Below, piece after piece: positions 51,901 through 59,236 of a stretch of 62,000 nucleotides of DNA (its first letter is position 1; the number at the start of each line of letters is the position of its first letter). The notes beneath the pieces were generated by a model. That model made no database searches, was not told where the DNA came from, and saw only the letters and a program-made list of their open reading frames with translations. The stretch comes from Glandiceps talaboti. Taxonomy: Eukaryota; Hemichordata; Enteropneusta; Spengelidae. A program made the translations under genes and the position numbers. The DNA is taken from assembly GCF_964340395.1 (NCBI RefSeq), contig NC_135549.1, positions 22,037,342-22,099,341 on the forward strand, read 5' to 3'.

Positions 51901-54134
51901 TGTGCACAATAGAGTTTATTTGCTGAGCAACAGATGTAAAATTGTAAGTTGTAAAACCATTGGTGTTAAGAAGCCTAAATAAAGAACGATAATGCCTGTG
52001 TTCATTCATGTGAGATGGACTTGATGAAATGAAATAAATGAGCACCATCACAGTCAACACACAAACCAAGGTTACCATGTACAGTAATCTGATAGAAAAA
52101 AAATACAGAGCAAATGGGACTAAGTGTTTACTTTAGGAAGGAATGGGTAAAGCTTCATCATGTCAGCTTAGGTCAGGTCAGGCCAGGTCAAGTACGATCA
52201 AGTGACTGCACTACAGTGGATTTTGATCATTTGCCATTATGAACTTTTTTATTTTAAATTGGTAAAACTGATTATGTTTATTGGTAAGAGAGTTGCAAGT
52301 CAGGTAACAATTTATAGGCAGCAATATTTCATCAGACTAAATTACAGTAATGATTACTTTCTAATTAGTCAACTTTATAAATCATCGTGCCATGTATCCA
52401 CTCAAGATGATTTTAATAGGAATACCAGGATGGGACTTATGTGTGCGCTGATCTCTGAAGGGAATGCATCGCTATGCACGGCTGGCTTGTCAGGATATTT
52501 GATATCGGTTTCATCTTGCCACCGCAAAGGTCAAGGTCGAAAGAAGTGGAAATTTTGTACCATCCATCATTCTGCCCAGATAGGTGTGTCACCAGGGAGA
52601 TAGTGTTTTATCTCAAGTACTGCCTTGGGAAATGGACATAGATGAAAGTAGATATGGACATGAGGGAATCCAGGACACTGTATATCAATTAGATCACATA
52701 ATGATTGCAGTCTGAGATTATTCCTACATTATTGCATATCTTGTTCCGTCTCTCATTTATCAACACAGTTTTTCAGCACTGGAAAGTTCACAACGTTCTC
52801 ATTTTGTTTTGCTGTAGCGAAAACTTTTGATGAAATCTGATAGTATGTAATAGTAATATAATTTGTACATTGTCTGTCTCTTATTTCTGAAAACAAGTTC
52901 AATATTTACAATTTGCCTTTAAGGTCATGGGAGAAATATAGACCAATATTTGAAATATCCAGAAAATGTTGGTTCAAGCAAGTTTCTTTTTGTGCATTGA
53001 TATAGCCACACATTTCATTTTTCAAGGAAATCAGTTAAATATACAGAATGACTATATTCTGTAAAGTTGACTTTTTAATGAATCAGATGACAATATATGA
53101 AATGTATACCAGAATAGCAACAGATGTGTACTTCTTCTTTGAATTGACTGTGGGGTGTGATACAGTACATAGAGTTGATGTCTGTGCTGTAGCCAAAATT
53201 TGATAAGTTCACAAACTAGAAAACCATGTTATGGCAAATGAAGCGGTGTACTCAGTAACTCTAATTTGGGAGGGTAAACATGAAATGGGTGTTTTTAGTG
53301 CTCTTCATATCACTTCACATGTGGCAAAATTGTGAACTGATCGTATGAGAAAAAGTGAACTTGTTTGGCAGTGATGGAGATGTGTGTGTGTTTGAGTAGA
53401 TCACCCTAACCCGACTTCCAAAGTGGTAAACATTTTGTGTAGTGATGTAGGTGGAATTTGAGGCAACCACCCAATCCCCATACCATTTTACTTTATTATT
53501 CCCACACCGTGTTATCCCCTAGTTATAGCCTAGATCCAATATTGTATTCCTTGCTCAAGGCAAGTTATTGTCTTTGAACAGAAAATATGGATAATGTACC
53601 CAGGTCGTCCTACGTCACTGGTTCTGTGGTGCTCGAAATATTAGTCAAAACATTCTAAATCGCCTTTATTTTTCCCCGATTTTGCATGAACTGTTCTTAA
53701 GGAGGTATTATTATATTATTCCATTACTTGTAAACTAAGGGTTTGTCACTGAGTTGCTAGACTTGTAGTGACAAGGCCCCTTAGGTCACTTGTAAGTGGT
53801 ATCCTTGGATGAACGAAGAAAATGATTGGGATTAGTATCTAATTATTATGTAATTATATGTTAGTGTGTGTATTAAACTTATTATTAATCATTGGAATGT
53901 TCTCTTTTCTGTCTGTAGGCTGGATGTATGTATATCCATGGCGGAGTAACATCCATATATGGAGACGAAAGAACGGCTGAACTGTACAGAATCTGGTTGT
54001 ATGTACCATCACTACTGGAACTGTGCTGGTTCAAAGTTGTATCTCTTATACCAAGACTAGAAAAACTCTCTCATTCCACACTGGTGTCATTGGGCATTCC
54101 CAGGCAGTTGATTGATCGTATCCAAGCACAATGA
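11623..54134 (+). CDS. KLHDC10: KLHDC10-like kelch protein, C-terminal ~330 residues (join 11623-11862, 40660-40938, 46436-46553, 48295-48434, 53919-54134)
   Basis: Seen: five exons join in frame (993 nt including the stop), all with AG acceptors and GT donors; intron phases are 0, 0, 1, 0. The product has repeated kelch blades, each with a Gly-Gly pair (VYGGTG, VQGGTT, VLGGGT, ICGGYD, IHGGVT) and a later Trp, and ends in a BC-box-like helix (SLLELCWFKV) followed by a Cul2-box-like tail. Known: human KLHDC10 (442 aa) and fly Slim share this order and segments such as RRCHSCVQ, DVFICGGY and AGCMYIHGG. KLHDC10 is a CRL2 substrate receptor that reads C-terminal degrons, including alanine tails from ribosome quality control, and has been linked to ASK1 signalling through PP5. 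Inferred: the same role here. Roughly 110-130 N-terminal residues, probably with the first blade, are missing and presumably lie upstream. No frameshift or internal stop is seen, so the gene looks functional. Confidence 0.92.
11870..12425. repeat. Degenerate ~205 bp tandem repeat, 2.7 copies, just inside the intron
   Basis: Three related units begin with TTCATAACTTAA (11879), TTCATAAATTTA (12088) and TCCATAAACTTA (12292). Each has an ACTGAT word, an AAGG or AAGGGGA word, CACTTTCACC-like sequence and then TGAACACTGTT or TGAACGTTATTG. The first unit starts only about 15 bases after the exon A donor. Confidence 0.8.
12690..12838. repeat. Compound microsatellite (AGTG)n(TG)n(TGCA)n(TGTA)n
   Basis: Four motifs follow one another without spacer: AGTG to about 12712, TG to about 12730, TGCA to about 12766 and TGTA to about 12836. 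Neighbouring motifs differ by one base, which suggests stepwise mutation and expansion. Open frames through it are artefacts. Confidence 0.97.
12960..13064. repeat. (TG)n microsatellite, ~100 bp
   Basis: A nearly pure TG tract with a TATGGG interruption at the left and TGCG interruptions at the right. Confidence 0.98.
13867..13909. repeat. C-rich tract
   Basis: Runs of C with A and T interruptions (ACCCCCACCCCCCC pattern). The opposite strand is G-rich and could form a G-quadruplex. Confidence 0.9.
15042..15361. repeat. 320 bp evolving pentanucleotide array (TTCTG, TTGTA, TCGTA, TTCTA)
   Basis: A five-base period is held throughout while the motif changes by single substitutions: TTCTG from 15042, TTGTA from about 15100, ATCGT blocks from about 15175, TTCTG again near 15250, then TTCTA and TCCTA to 15361. 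Because 5 is not a multiple of 3 and the motifs lack stops in some frames, long spurious open frames arise. Confidence 0.96.
15470..16040. repeat. Degenerate tandem family with GCATGGGTTTACTGC core
   Basis: The phrase GAGGCACAAATTAGCATGGG at about 15731, TACAGCATGGGTTTACTGCC at about 15891 and GAGGCACAATTTAGCATGGG at about 15992 mark related units. TTTTATCTCTGACTTT near 15831 and TTTTATCTTTAACTTTGCCT near 14351 are also alike. Spacing is uneven (about 100-160 bases). Confidence 0.6.
17246..17470. repeat. TG-rich imperfect microsatellite
   Basis: TG, TGGG, TCTG and ATGTATG words alternate over about 220 bases. Both strands give open frames (Cys-Val type and His-Thr type) that are artefacts. 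Confidence 0.93.
18870..19255. repeat. Degenerate ~146 bp tandem with CTAGCAACTAC-like words
   Basis: Related phrases appear at about 18889 (CCATAGCAATCC, then CATAGCAACTGC), about 19034 (ACCATGCCCCTAGCAACTAC) and about 19186 (ATAATCCCTAGCAACCATGA, then ATAGCAACTAC). Divergence is high. Confidence 0.5.
19410..19530. repeat. (TG)n microsatellite
   Basis: About 50 bases of pure TG followed by TG-rich imperfect sequence with CACACGCACAGACA inside it. Confidence 0.97.
20785..20885. repeat. Dispersed repeat fragment related to 27680-28110
   Basis: GGTCCAGAACAATAGAATAA, then TCCTTACGGCTCCATTAGTA, AGACAACACTAATGTGAGAA and AGTCCCGG. A similar order of words (CCAGAATAAAAGAATGG; TTAGTTCCACTGATAAGATA; ACACTAATCTGCAAAC) occurs at 27890-28110. 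The end resembles the tail of a tRNA-like sequence, but this is weak. Confidence 0.55.
22366..22668. repeat. TGTA/TACA tetranucleotide array in inverted blocks
   Basis: (TACA)n at 22368-22397 is followed by (GTAT)n at 22409-22455, further GTAT to about 22497, a palindromic core at about 22495-22520 (GTACGTACATATGTACGTAC), then (TACA)n from 22519 to 22655 with breaks. The blocks are mutually complementary, so the array can fold into long hairpins. Every frame without a stop yields a spurious peptide. Confidence 0.95.
23695..23950 (-). mobile_element. SINE-like element preceded by (TAA)n
   Basis: (AATAAT)n at about 23697-23740 leads into TTTTTATATAGTGCTTTCCC, then AAAAGCACTTTACAATTATT, then AGCTGGGTTGACTGAGG. 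On the complementary strand the other end reads GGTTAGAGTGGCTGGCTTAA (A-box-like), then GGTTCGAGCC (B-box-like), so the Pol III-like promoter points left and the (TAA)n is its 3' tail. A fuller copy is at 43030-43400, and the head is amplified at 1-300. Confidence 0.75.
25112..25192. repeat. (TTG)n then (TTTTG)n/(TTTG)n and G8 run
   Basis: Twelve to thirteen TTG units are followed by TTTTG, TTTG and G8. The poly-Gln/poly-Asn and poly-Leu frames here are artefacts: there is no splice context, and the same DNA is open on both strands. Confidence 0.93.
27392..27535. repeat. 70 bp direct duplication
   Basis: GTTTTGTCTCTGACGTTAGA and the following ~65 bases recur 70 bases later with only a few differences (GATGTTAG for GACGTTAG; ATACTG for ATGTTG). 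Both copies end in CAGTACATGT. Confidence 0.92.
27670..28110. repeat. Degenerate tandem of a dispersed repeat, three copies
   Basis: AGTTGTTTGGCAGAGAGC (27687), AGTTGTTTGGCAGGGCTG (about 27856) and AATTGTCTAGCAGGCC (about 27998) each precede CCAG.AnAAAAGAA or similar words, TATAAGGATGACACTAATGC or TATGACACTTATGG or GATAAGATAACACTAATC, and a late A-rich segment. Spacing is about 140-170 bases. Confidence 0.65.
29345..29690. mobile_element. Degenerate foldback element
   Basis: GGACCACATCAAAGGATATG (from 29420) is inverted at 29591-29615 (ACCGCATCCTTTGATGTGGT). Complementarity continues weakly outwards (ATATAACGTTTTAG against AAAGCGTTATTTGG, then GAAACAGACAGA against AGTCTGTCTCAG). The interior repeats a GATAAGTGTCTACA / GATCAGTGTCTACA phrase about 34 bases apart (near 29470 and 29500). 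Confidence 0.6.
31180..31520. repeat. Degenerate ~65 bp tandem, five copies
   Basis: Each unit has a TTGT(T)C(T)TGTC word, CCAG.TAATGGTCT or a variant, GGATTTAAGTGTG and AATTGAA. Copies begin near 31187, 31256, 31315, 31380 and 31446. Copies 1 and 2 are most alike. Confidence 0.75.
32840..33515. repeat. Degenerate ~180 bp tandem, about four copies
   Basis: Recurring order: GTTGATGTAGTAATTTGCAT, a TTAACAGA/CATAGATC word, GTAGTATCA.AGAGAT or similar, TACATGAACTGG, CAGTCACCT, TAAGATTTCTTTGAA. The ACATGAACTGG/CAGTCAC block occurs near 32950, 33137, 33316 and (as ATGGAGTGGACAGTCACC) 33492. Microsatellite-size variation blurs the boundaries. Confidence 0.75.
35380..35727. mobile_element. TIR element related to 5784-6320 and 59237-59559
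   Basis: The right end ATTCCAGTTGTCGGTAGTGT and AGCTG (35703-35727) is approximately inverted at the left (about 35384-35415: GTAGCAGTAACAGGAACATT). Its interior GGGTGCAGACTC followed by a T-rich stretch parallels GGGTGCGGACCC in the 5784-6320 element. No transposase is visible. Confidence 0.5.
36640..36910. repeat. (CTGT)n/(TG)n microsatellite
   Basis: CTGTCTGT and GTGTGTCT words fill the region, ending in about ten clean CTGT units at 36860-36896. The open frames on both strands (Cys-Val-Ser and Asp-Arg-Gln-Thr types) are artefacts. Confidence 0.95.
38645..38664. repeat. 20 bp perfect palindrome
   Basis: ACTGAAGTGTACACTTCAGT equals its own reverse complement. It lies about 80 bases left of the hAT-like element. 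It could be chance or a dyad binding site. Confidence 0.6.
38745..39113. mobile_element. hAT-like MITE (TIR CAGTGTTCTCCC)
   Basis: The left end CAGTGTTCTCCC (38745-38756) is inverted as GGGGAGAACACTG at 39101-39113. Length is about 369 bp. Known: hAT superfamily ends typically start CAG.G, and this end sequence is of that type. An intact 8 bp target duplication is not obvious (TGACAGCG left, ATATTACT right). A second inner hairpin (TGGCAATCACTACACTTGCC) follows the left end. No transposase frame. Confidence 0.7.
39269..40010. repeat. Six-copy tandem repeat alternating 120 and 130 bp
   Basis: The word ACTGTACTAACATTGG or a variant starts at 39270, 39379, 39499, 39629, 39749 and 39879 (periods 109, 120, 130, 120, 130). 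The longer units contain an extra TGTCACTGTG-type decamer. Each unit ends GTGTACACACA, CATTGTCCATTAGCATTG. The last copy decays after 39960 into TG and ACATGTACATGTACGT. Confidence 0.93.
40660..40938 (+). CDS. KLHDC10: KLHDC10-like exon B (93 codons, phase 0 to 0)
   Basis: The acceptor AG at 40658-40659 follows a strong pyrimidine tract (TTTTCCTTTCTTCTTT); the donor GTGAGT starts at 40939. A second AG at 40662-40663 would break the frame. The translation starts SVSLVGSSLYVQGGTT and ends TSWSVYPLDK. It contains one kelch blade (VQGGTT, then NLQTRVWDRL) and the front of the next (RYRHEMASDGKRLYVLGGGTS). Between them, at about 40774-40845, is a charged stretch of some 20 extra residues (DTEAAIEKLIHGRDTYHNHE) relative to my recollection of the vertebrate protein. 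It is in frame with no plausible internal intron, so it would form an extended inter-blade loop. Confidence 0.93.
42010..42285. repeat. (GTGTT)n pentanucleotide array grading into TCATG/TGTGT
   Basis: GTGTT repeats from about 42031 change to GGTGT, then to TGTGTCATG and finally (TCATG)n near 42211-42232. As at 15042-15361, the five-base period persists while the motif drifts. Confidence 0.92.
42405..42575. repeat. 59-60 bp tandem repeat, three copies
   Basis: TTGTTTGAATGTTTCC starts at 42407, 42466 and 42526, each followed by AAATCC or a variant, then CATGTTTTTACAACAAACAA and GCTTCTAGGAGTTCC. The third copy diverges after CAACCAAAGG. Confidence 0.94.
43030..43400 (-). mobile_element. SINE-like element, longest copy in window
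   Basis: A TAATAATAA tail (about 43034) is followed by TTTTTTAATAGCGCTTTCCG, then AAAGCACTTTACAATTATTA, CTACCAGGTCCCCAATTATA, AGCTGGGTTGACTGAGG and GCACAAGGACTTTAGCCA. The right end is, on the complementary strand, GGTTAGAGTTGCCGGCTTGG, then a B-box-like sequence interrupted to GGTTTGTGCC. It retains about 130 bases (43130-43250) absent from the copy at 23745-23950. The same AGCGCTTT...GCACTTTACAAT architecture is common in marine animal genomes. Confidence 0.75.
46436..46553 (+). CDS. KLHDC10: KLHDC10-like exon C (118 nt, phase 0 to 1)
   Basis: Acceptor AG is at 46434-46435 after TTCATTTTTTCCC; donor GTAAGTA starts at 46554. The exon reads IHSFNLETKKWEFLETKP, completing the blade begun in exon B, then PSPRRCHSCVQQGN, the entry to the next blade. 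The RRCHSCVQ segment is highly characteristic of KLHDC10. The exon ends with one nucleotide of a codon (G), completed by AT in the next exon to give Asp. Confidence 0.93.
46905..46978 (-). mobile_element. Truncated SINE-like remnant
   Basis: GCGGCAGTGGTGAGGCGAGG, then CTAGAACTTACAGCTGACAG, then CAAGCCGACCTCTCTAAAGA and TGACTCC align with the A-box/B-box end of the elements at 23745-23950 and 43030-43400. Only this end remains. Confidence 0.6.
47815..48150. repeat. 69-78 bp AT-rich tandem, five copies, next to exon D
   Basis: Units repeat ATTTGAATATTTATGATATC, ATTTGCATAATAAATG, TATATTTGTCATAGAAAG and ATAACAGCTATG. The ATTTGCATA word recurs at about 47853, 47922, 47991, 48063 (variant) and 48141 (variant). 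ATTTGCATA resembles an octamer site, but in a satellite-like repeat this may be chance. Confidence 0.92.
48295..48434 (+). CDS. KLHDC10: KLHDC10-like exon D (140 nt, phase 1 to 0)
   Basis: Acceptor AG is at 48293-48294; donor GTAAGT starts at 48435. Joined to the spare G of exon C it reads DVFICGGYDEHRIFGDIW, then LTLDNLQWTRL, then PQPVYFHSAAITP. This is a complete kelch blade with the Gly-Gly pair and blade Trp, closely matching the KLHDC10 family. The exon sits about 145 bases downstream of an AT-rich tandem array (47815-48150). If the donor were skipped, the frame would run on for about 22 codons and then stop. Confidence 0.94.
50600..50685. repeat. ~40-45 bp imperfect duplication
   Basis: AAGTCTGTATTAAGTGAGGC, then CCTCTTTCTCACCTAAA, recurs as GAGTCTGTAAGTGAGGCCCT, then GTTTCGCACCTAAAA. 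Confidence 0.8.
50803..50852. repeat. (GGT)n followed by a G run of about 18
   Basis: About ten GGT units lead into an uninterrupted G run of about 18 (near 50834-50852). It is a potential G-quadruplex and likely to be length-variable or mis-assembled. Confidence 0.93.
53919..54134 (+). CDS. KLHDC10: KLHDC10-like terminal exon E with BC-box and Cul2-box (71 codons plus TGA)
   Basis: The acceptor AG at 53917-53918 follows TCTCTTTTCTGTCTGT. The exon begins AGCMYIHGGVTSIYG, the last kelch blade, then LYRIWLYVPSLLELCWFKV. Residues SLLELCWFKV (54009-54038) fit the elongin-C-binding BC-box pattern S/T-L-x3-C-x3-V/A, including the Cys. The following helix-rich tail (RLEKLSHSTLVSLGIPRQLI) resembles a Cul2-box with its hydrophobic-Pro pair. 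The TGA stop is at 54132-54134. Known: these boxes link KLHDC10 to elongin B/C and cullin-2. Binding in this species is inferred. Confidence 0.93.
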   Translation, partial: AGCMYIHGGVTSIYGDERTAELYRIWLYVPSLLELCWFKVVSLIPRLEKLSHSTLVSLGIPRQLIDRIQAQ

Positions 54135-54650
54135 TGCGAATAGTGAATGAATGAATGAGTGAATTGAATTGTAGATCGTAACAAGATCTGTCTTACATAT
54201 CCACCCTTGAACTTGTTTTGCAATGAATCTGACAACACTGGGAGGCATGAACCCAAATTAGAGTTCAAGTTTTTTGTCTGATTTGTTTGTTTGTTATGAA
54301 GTGCTGCATATTGCAAAGAAAATCAAGTTCGTTGTAAATGGTTTGTTTTCGTGTGAAGTTCTAAGGTCTTTATTATATGTTATTTATATAGTTACAATGT
54401 TTGTAGAGACCAAATGTAAACTTCTGCTTGACTGAAATTTTATCACAGAGTATAGATACTAACTTTAACAATGATTTCATTGTGGGCTGATGTGTAGCAG
54501 TATGGCAAATGTCTAGGAGATGTCAGCATAGGTAGGGCGCCCTCTCTAGACAATATTTCGCCAAAGCAGAATAGCGCCCTCACTCGACAGTTGTCAGATA
54601 AATGTGTGTACTACTCTCACTGGATAATAAATTATCTTCTCCAGACAGCA
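54135..54650 (+). other. Probable start of 3' UTR
   Basis: Sequence after the stop has no continuing open frame and no splice donor of note. The first candidate poly(A) signal lies about 490 bases downstream. Vertebrate KLHDC10 transcripts have long 3' UTRs, so the true end could be further out; other AATAAA words occur, for example inside ATCAATAAAGATT near 60673. The boundary is a guess without transcript data. Confidence 0.45.
54626..54631 (+). terminator. Candidate poly(A) signal AATAAA
   Basis: This is the first AATAAA after the KLHDC10-like stop codon. It is followed about 30-50 bases later by GT/T-rich sequence (GTCTGTATAAGTG, CAGTTTATTT), as expected for a cleavage region. The hexamer is common in AT-rich DNA, so this is only a candidate. 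Confidence 0.4.
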
Positions 54651-57600
54651 GGCAGAGTCTGTATAAGTGCAATCAGTTTATTTCAACATCATAAACCTAA
54701 TCAAAAGCTGACAAAAAAATCACAAAAAACCCTGGTTAGCCTATCACAGGTATTGAATATTTAGACTAACTTTACTATTTTTCTGCAAAAGCAGTAATTG
54801 TTATTGTTGCTTTTCAGGAGTTTCATTAATTTTTCATGTATCAATATGGCACAATTTTTATAATAATACCTTTTGTAAAATTGATTTTATGATATAAAAT
54901 CACAGAGTTAGAGGATCACACACACTATTTAGTAGCCCTCCCTATCACACTAAATATTCATTGCTGAAGGGGCAAAGACATTCTGCTACCTGCATGAAAC
55001 GTTTGTAAGCTTGTAACTGTCTCACGTTTTGAAATGAGGCTGGGGATCGGATGTTTGGGGTGGGGGGGGGGGTGGTAAGAAGGTAGTTTGAAGGTGTTGA
55101 GGTATATTAACATTTTGTGTAAATCAACTTAGATTGAAATTTATATAAATTATGTGATTCCTGGGGAAAGTATGGATAACAGAAACAGTTAAAGGGACAA
55201 GATCTGAAGCTGTAAAATGTGCTGAGACTAGACAAGGGGATTATAGGTAATTTTTTATAGTGTTTCAGACATGGTATTTTAATAACTCTACCAGCCAAGA
55301 ATTTATCACAGCAGTGACATCAAAATAATCCCCTGTCCGACCTACTCCCTTATCACAACTGTAGCCAGAAATTTTATTCATGTCATGGAATATTGATATA
55401 AAGATTTTATAGAATCGAAAAAATAGAAGTAGGCCTTACAATTCTAAAAATAGTGGTATCCTGACCATGAACACTATAGAATAGGTGTGTGATTCACATT
55501 TTCAACTATCATGTTTGTATTCAGAAAGCTAGATGGGCATTATTTATTTCATTCACTTAGGGGGTTCATGACATGTGACCCATAGTTTTTCAGATTTTTA
55601 CATGAGTAAGTACAAGGTTTTGTGTAACTTTCAGTCAAGTAATCTTTAAATGGTAGGAAGAAGGAGGGGGAGGAGGAGGGGGGGGGGGTAATTTTTGTAG
55701 CTTGGTGCTAGGCAATGAGTCAGCAATTTGTAGACTTTACCAGTATTCATTCTTAGACCCATCAGCATTAGAAGTTTACAGACTATATATATATATGCAT
55801 GGTGTACTGTGTAAATTAGGCTGGGATTTATTGTGAGAACAGTTCTATGACACAACGTATGTAGATTTCATATTTCTATTAAACCAAAATTAATCAGTGA
55901 AATCCAATACTGAGGAAGAATTGGTGGGTAAACAAAAACAAGGGCTAATTTTAACTGGTAGATAATAATACTTGGGAGCATTTTTGTGTATTGTGCAATG
56001 TCTATATATATTATAGTGGCTTTAATATTTAACAAGTTTTCCAACACATGTAGTGCATCCAATCAAAATGAAGGGTGCCCTCTAGTGACCATGTATCAGT
56101 TGTGTACTCTAGGTATACTTGTAGTTAAAGTTTAAAGCCCGTATTTATAATTACTCACAAGTGATGGAGTCCATGCAGAAAGTATAACTTAGTGAGGGAT
56201 GTTGGCAAAAATATGACTTAGAGGTGTTGGAATAAGGTTTAGTATATGTTGACAAATACACAATGAAAACATACATTCACCATGATGTAACAGCATGGCA
56301 CTGAATCATCCAATTTGTCATGGGAATTTTTACAAGAACAGTCAGCTACAAGTGTCTATGCTTGAATCACATCTTAATGTAGTCTAACCTAGTCACCAAG
56401 GTCCACAGTATATGTAGTACACTACAAGTTGTGGATGAGCAGAGCAATGGCAGCTGCCAGCTGTTCTGTAATCTCGCGCTTTCACTGTTAGTTTTGTTCT
56501 GTCAGAATTAACCACATGGAATGAATTGTACGTACTTGGAGATAACTTGTAATTTTAAAGTTTGTCAGAAATCAAAAGTTTTTATAAGCTTTGTAAGCAA
56601 GTAATTCCTTTTATTAACGTATTCCTACATAGCTAGTGCTGGGAGGTAGTATGTTATGGCAAAACATAGCAGTTCTGTCACACATAACATTGGCACTGAT
56701 ATTAGGGAAAGCAATGCAAAATGCAATGCTAGTATAAGTAAATGTCATTGTAAACAAGGTTGCTATTAAAATTTCTCAAAAAGTTAGAAAACGTTGAAAA
56801 AAAAACTTACTGAAACCTTTGGTGCTGATAGTCATACTGAAGGTATAGGTTTATGTTTAGTGTTATTGTTTGGTTAGTCTGTCCACATTGCTGAGTCTGT
56901 GACTCTGCTACAAGTGTATCCGAGTCACAGATTCAGGGACGTAGACAGCTTGTTGTTGTTGTTGTTGTTCCAGTCTCAGTTATTGCTAGATAAAGTTTGT
57001 AAGTTTATTTGTATTCAGATTAATTGATAAAGAATCAACAATCAGTCATTATCACTACCTCAGAGACTGTTCAGTTTGGTGTTTTATTTCCCAGCACAGT
57101 CAAATATCTAGTGATGTACTTCCCAAATTGAAATATTCAAACGTTTTAGGAACTTTTCCAAGTACAATTCAGTAGTACATGGTGATACCAATAAAATGAC
57201 GGGCATTCAACATCCATTCAAAAAAAAAAGAGCTAATTTTAATTTTTTCGAAAATGTTGTCATGGATAATTTAGCAGTTATTATGAATGATGGGGGATGG
57301 GGGGGGGGGGGGGAGTGTTGTTCTTTCTATGAGAAAATGGTGCATTTTGACTTTTATCGGTTTGAAGTTTTCCAGTGTAGTTAATTATCAAGTATTTTAT
57401 GCTGGAGGGCGCATCCTTCAAAATCAAAATTAAATTTTTTTGTCTTTAATGAAATATTTATACATACTAGTCAGGCTATTTAATGCCCATACTGTATATC
57501 TCTCATAAACTCATGCTGATTGGTTAATAATGAATGAAATTAACATATGATATGACCAACAGCCAATTGCAATAGACCATGCAAGTGCTATATGTTAAAT

Positions 57601-59080
57601 TTTATATGTAAGTTTGGTCAGGTATGAATTCATGATGTTAGGAGGTATTTGGGTACGACAGAAAAGTTTTCATTACTCCTCAATTTTGTGTTACCATACA
57701 AACCATTCTTTCATTTTAATGTCAGTGTATCAGTGGAAATTGTGGCTATTGACCAGCATCTGTAGTGAAATATAAAATTGTGAATTTTAAGACAAACTGA
57801 AACTGTCTTCTCACGAATACGCCATGGTTATCTACTTTGCAGCCAATATTCAAAGAAGTCACAACATGGTACCCCATGGCTAGATTAGACGAGTGACGAG
57901 GTCGAAAACTTAGTCATGAATGCCAACCAAATGACAGGCCCAACTTGTAGTTTCATCTTCATCTTCTGTGAATGAATATAGTTGAGCAAAATAACTTCAC
58001 TGGCCTTGGAAATATAATTTTGAAATGTATGTATCACAATACAGCCATCACAGAAACCCTGAAGTGATTGCGGTAAAGTATTTCATTAACTTAACGATCT
58101 CAACAAGATGGCACTTCAACTCACTCTCAATTTGAAATACCAGCAAAATTACCAGTGATAACTTTTTATAATTTATTGTTAGAAAATCACAAGGTTTCTG
58201 TGGGATGACTAGGGAACTTTCCCTTGAAAGCACTAACTCTATCTAATGTGAGAAAATGTACATTCAGTGTTAAGTTGAGGCTCTGAAGTGCATTCATCTC
58301 ATTTTGTCTGAATTCAAAATACCCAAACTAGTACCCAAACAACTGAAAACCTGACATGTTAATAATCTTGATTTTTTTAGGCTTGCTTGGTACACTTATC
58401 TACATTATGTATGTATAGAAATATTGAGTGTATTATCCACGTAATAATACTTGATGGTTAGTTTTGTGATATTGGAATGTTTCCTTCTGCTTGGCACCCC
58501 CTTTTCACTCATATCTGATGGACTAGATGAAATATGATGTTGCACCAGGACACTGGCTATGAAGCCTTGCAGGTTTCAAATATACCAATATTAAAGAAAT
58601 CAAAATGAACCAATAGTTGTGTAAAAGTGCCTTCCTATTCTATTAAAGGAGGGATCTCCAAGAGAATTTGGACATTTTTATACTGGGGCCTTTAAGAAGT
58701 ATTAAATTTTCCTGGCACTAGCTCAGATATGAATATCGTATTACACAAATTGCCTGTGGCTAGAAACTAGAATGGGCTTATATAATGTCCATAAATTTAT
58801 CAATTGCTCTATCTTTTTTTTTACAAAACTTTCTGAAAATTAATAATTAATATAATAATAGATGCTTGTATCTTGATACAGGAAAAAAAATTCTTGATAT
58901 TGTATTGTGGTTGGATATTTACAGTAAATTATTAGACTAATGTTTTATAGAAAGCAGAATTCTATATTAAAAGTTCTAGATGAAATAGTTTCTATTTAGC
59001 ATTTGAAAATACGGTTTGATAGAAATTTTGTATAATTCTTAATTTCTACAATGTGTTTAATCTGTTCTTGTGCTATTTAA
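54650..59080. other. Downstream DNA without recognised genes
   Basis: AT-rich, with G runs at about 55057-55075, 55664-55689 and 57291-57313 and a short (GTT)n near 56953-56969. I see no exon, RNA gene or element boundary that I can support. Confidence 0.6.
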
Positions 59081-59082
59081 AT

Positions 59083-59210
59083 GTGTATGTGTGTGTGTGT
59101 ATGTATGTGTGTGTATGTATGTGTGTGTGTCTATCTGTATGTATGTATGTATGTATGTATGTATGTATGTGCGTGCGTGTGTGTGTGTGTGCGCGTGCAC
59201 GCGTGTATAT
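59083..59210. repeat. Compound TG/TGTA/CG-rich microsatellite
   Basis: TG and GTATG words, then about eight GTAT units (59134-59168), then GTGCGTGCGTG, (GT)n and GCGCGTGCACGCG. The last part is a rare CpG-containing patch. Confidence 0.93.
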
Positions 59211-59236
59211 ATGATCGATTGAAATAGCTTCATATT

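Larger units (their letters stand above)
48435..53918 (+). other. 5.5 kb intron of the KLHDC10-like gene
   Basis: Phase 0, donor GTAAGT, acceptor TCTCTTTTCTGTCTGTAG. It contains a ~45 bp duplication near 50600-50680, a GGT/G tract at 50803-50852 and otherwise AT-rich DNA. The 133-codon open frame at 52202-52603 resembles nothing I know. I see nothing else in 48440-50590 or 50860-53910. Confidence 0.92.

Noticed and set aside
52202-52603. 133-codon non-repetitive frame in the last intron
   Set aside because: No recognisable motif or homologue and no evidence of transcription; length is within chance for this much DNA.
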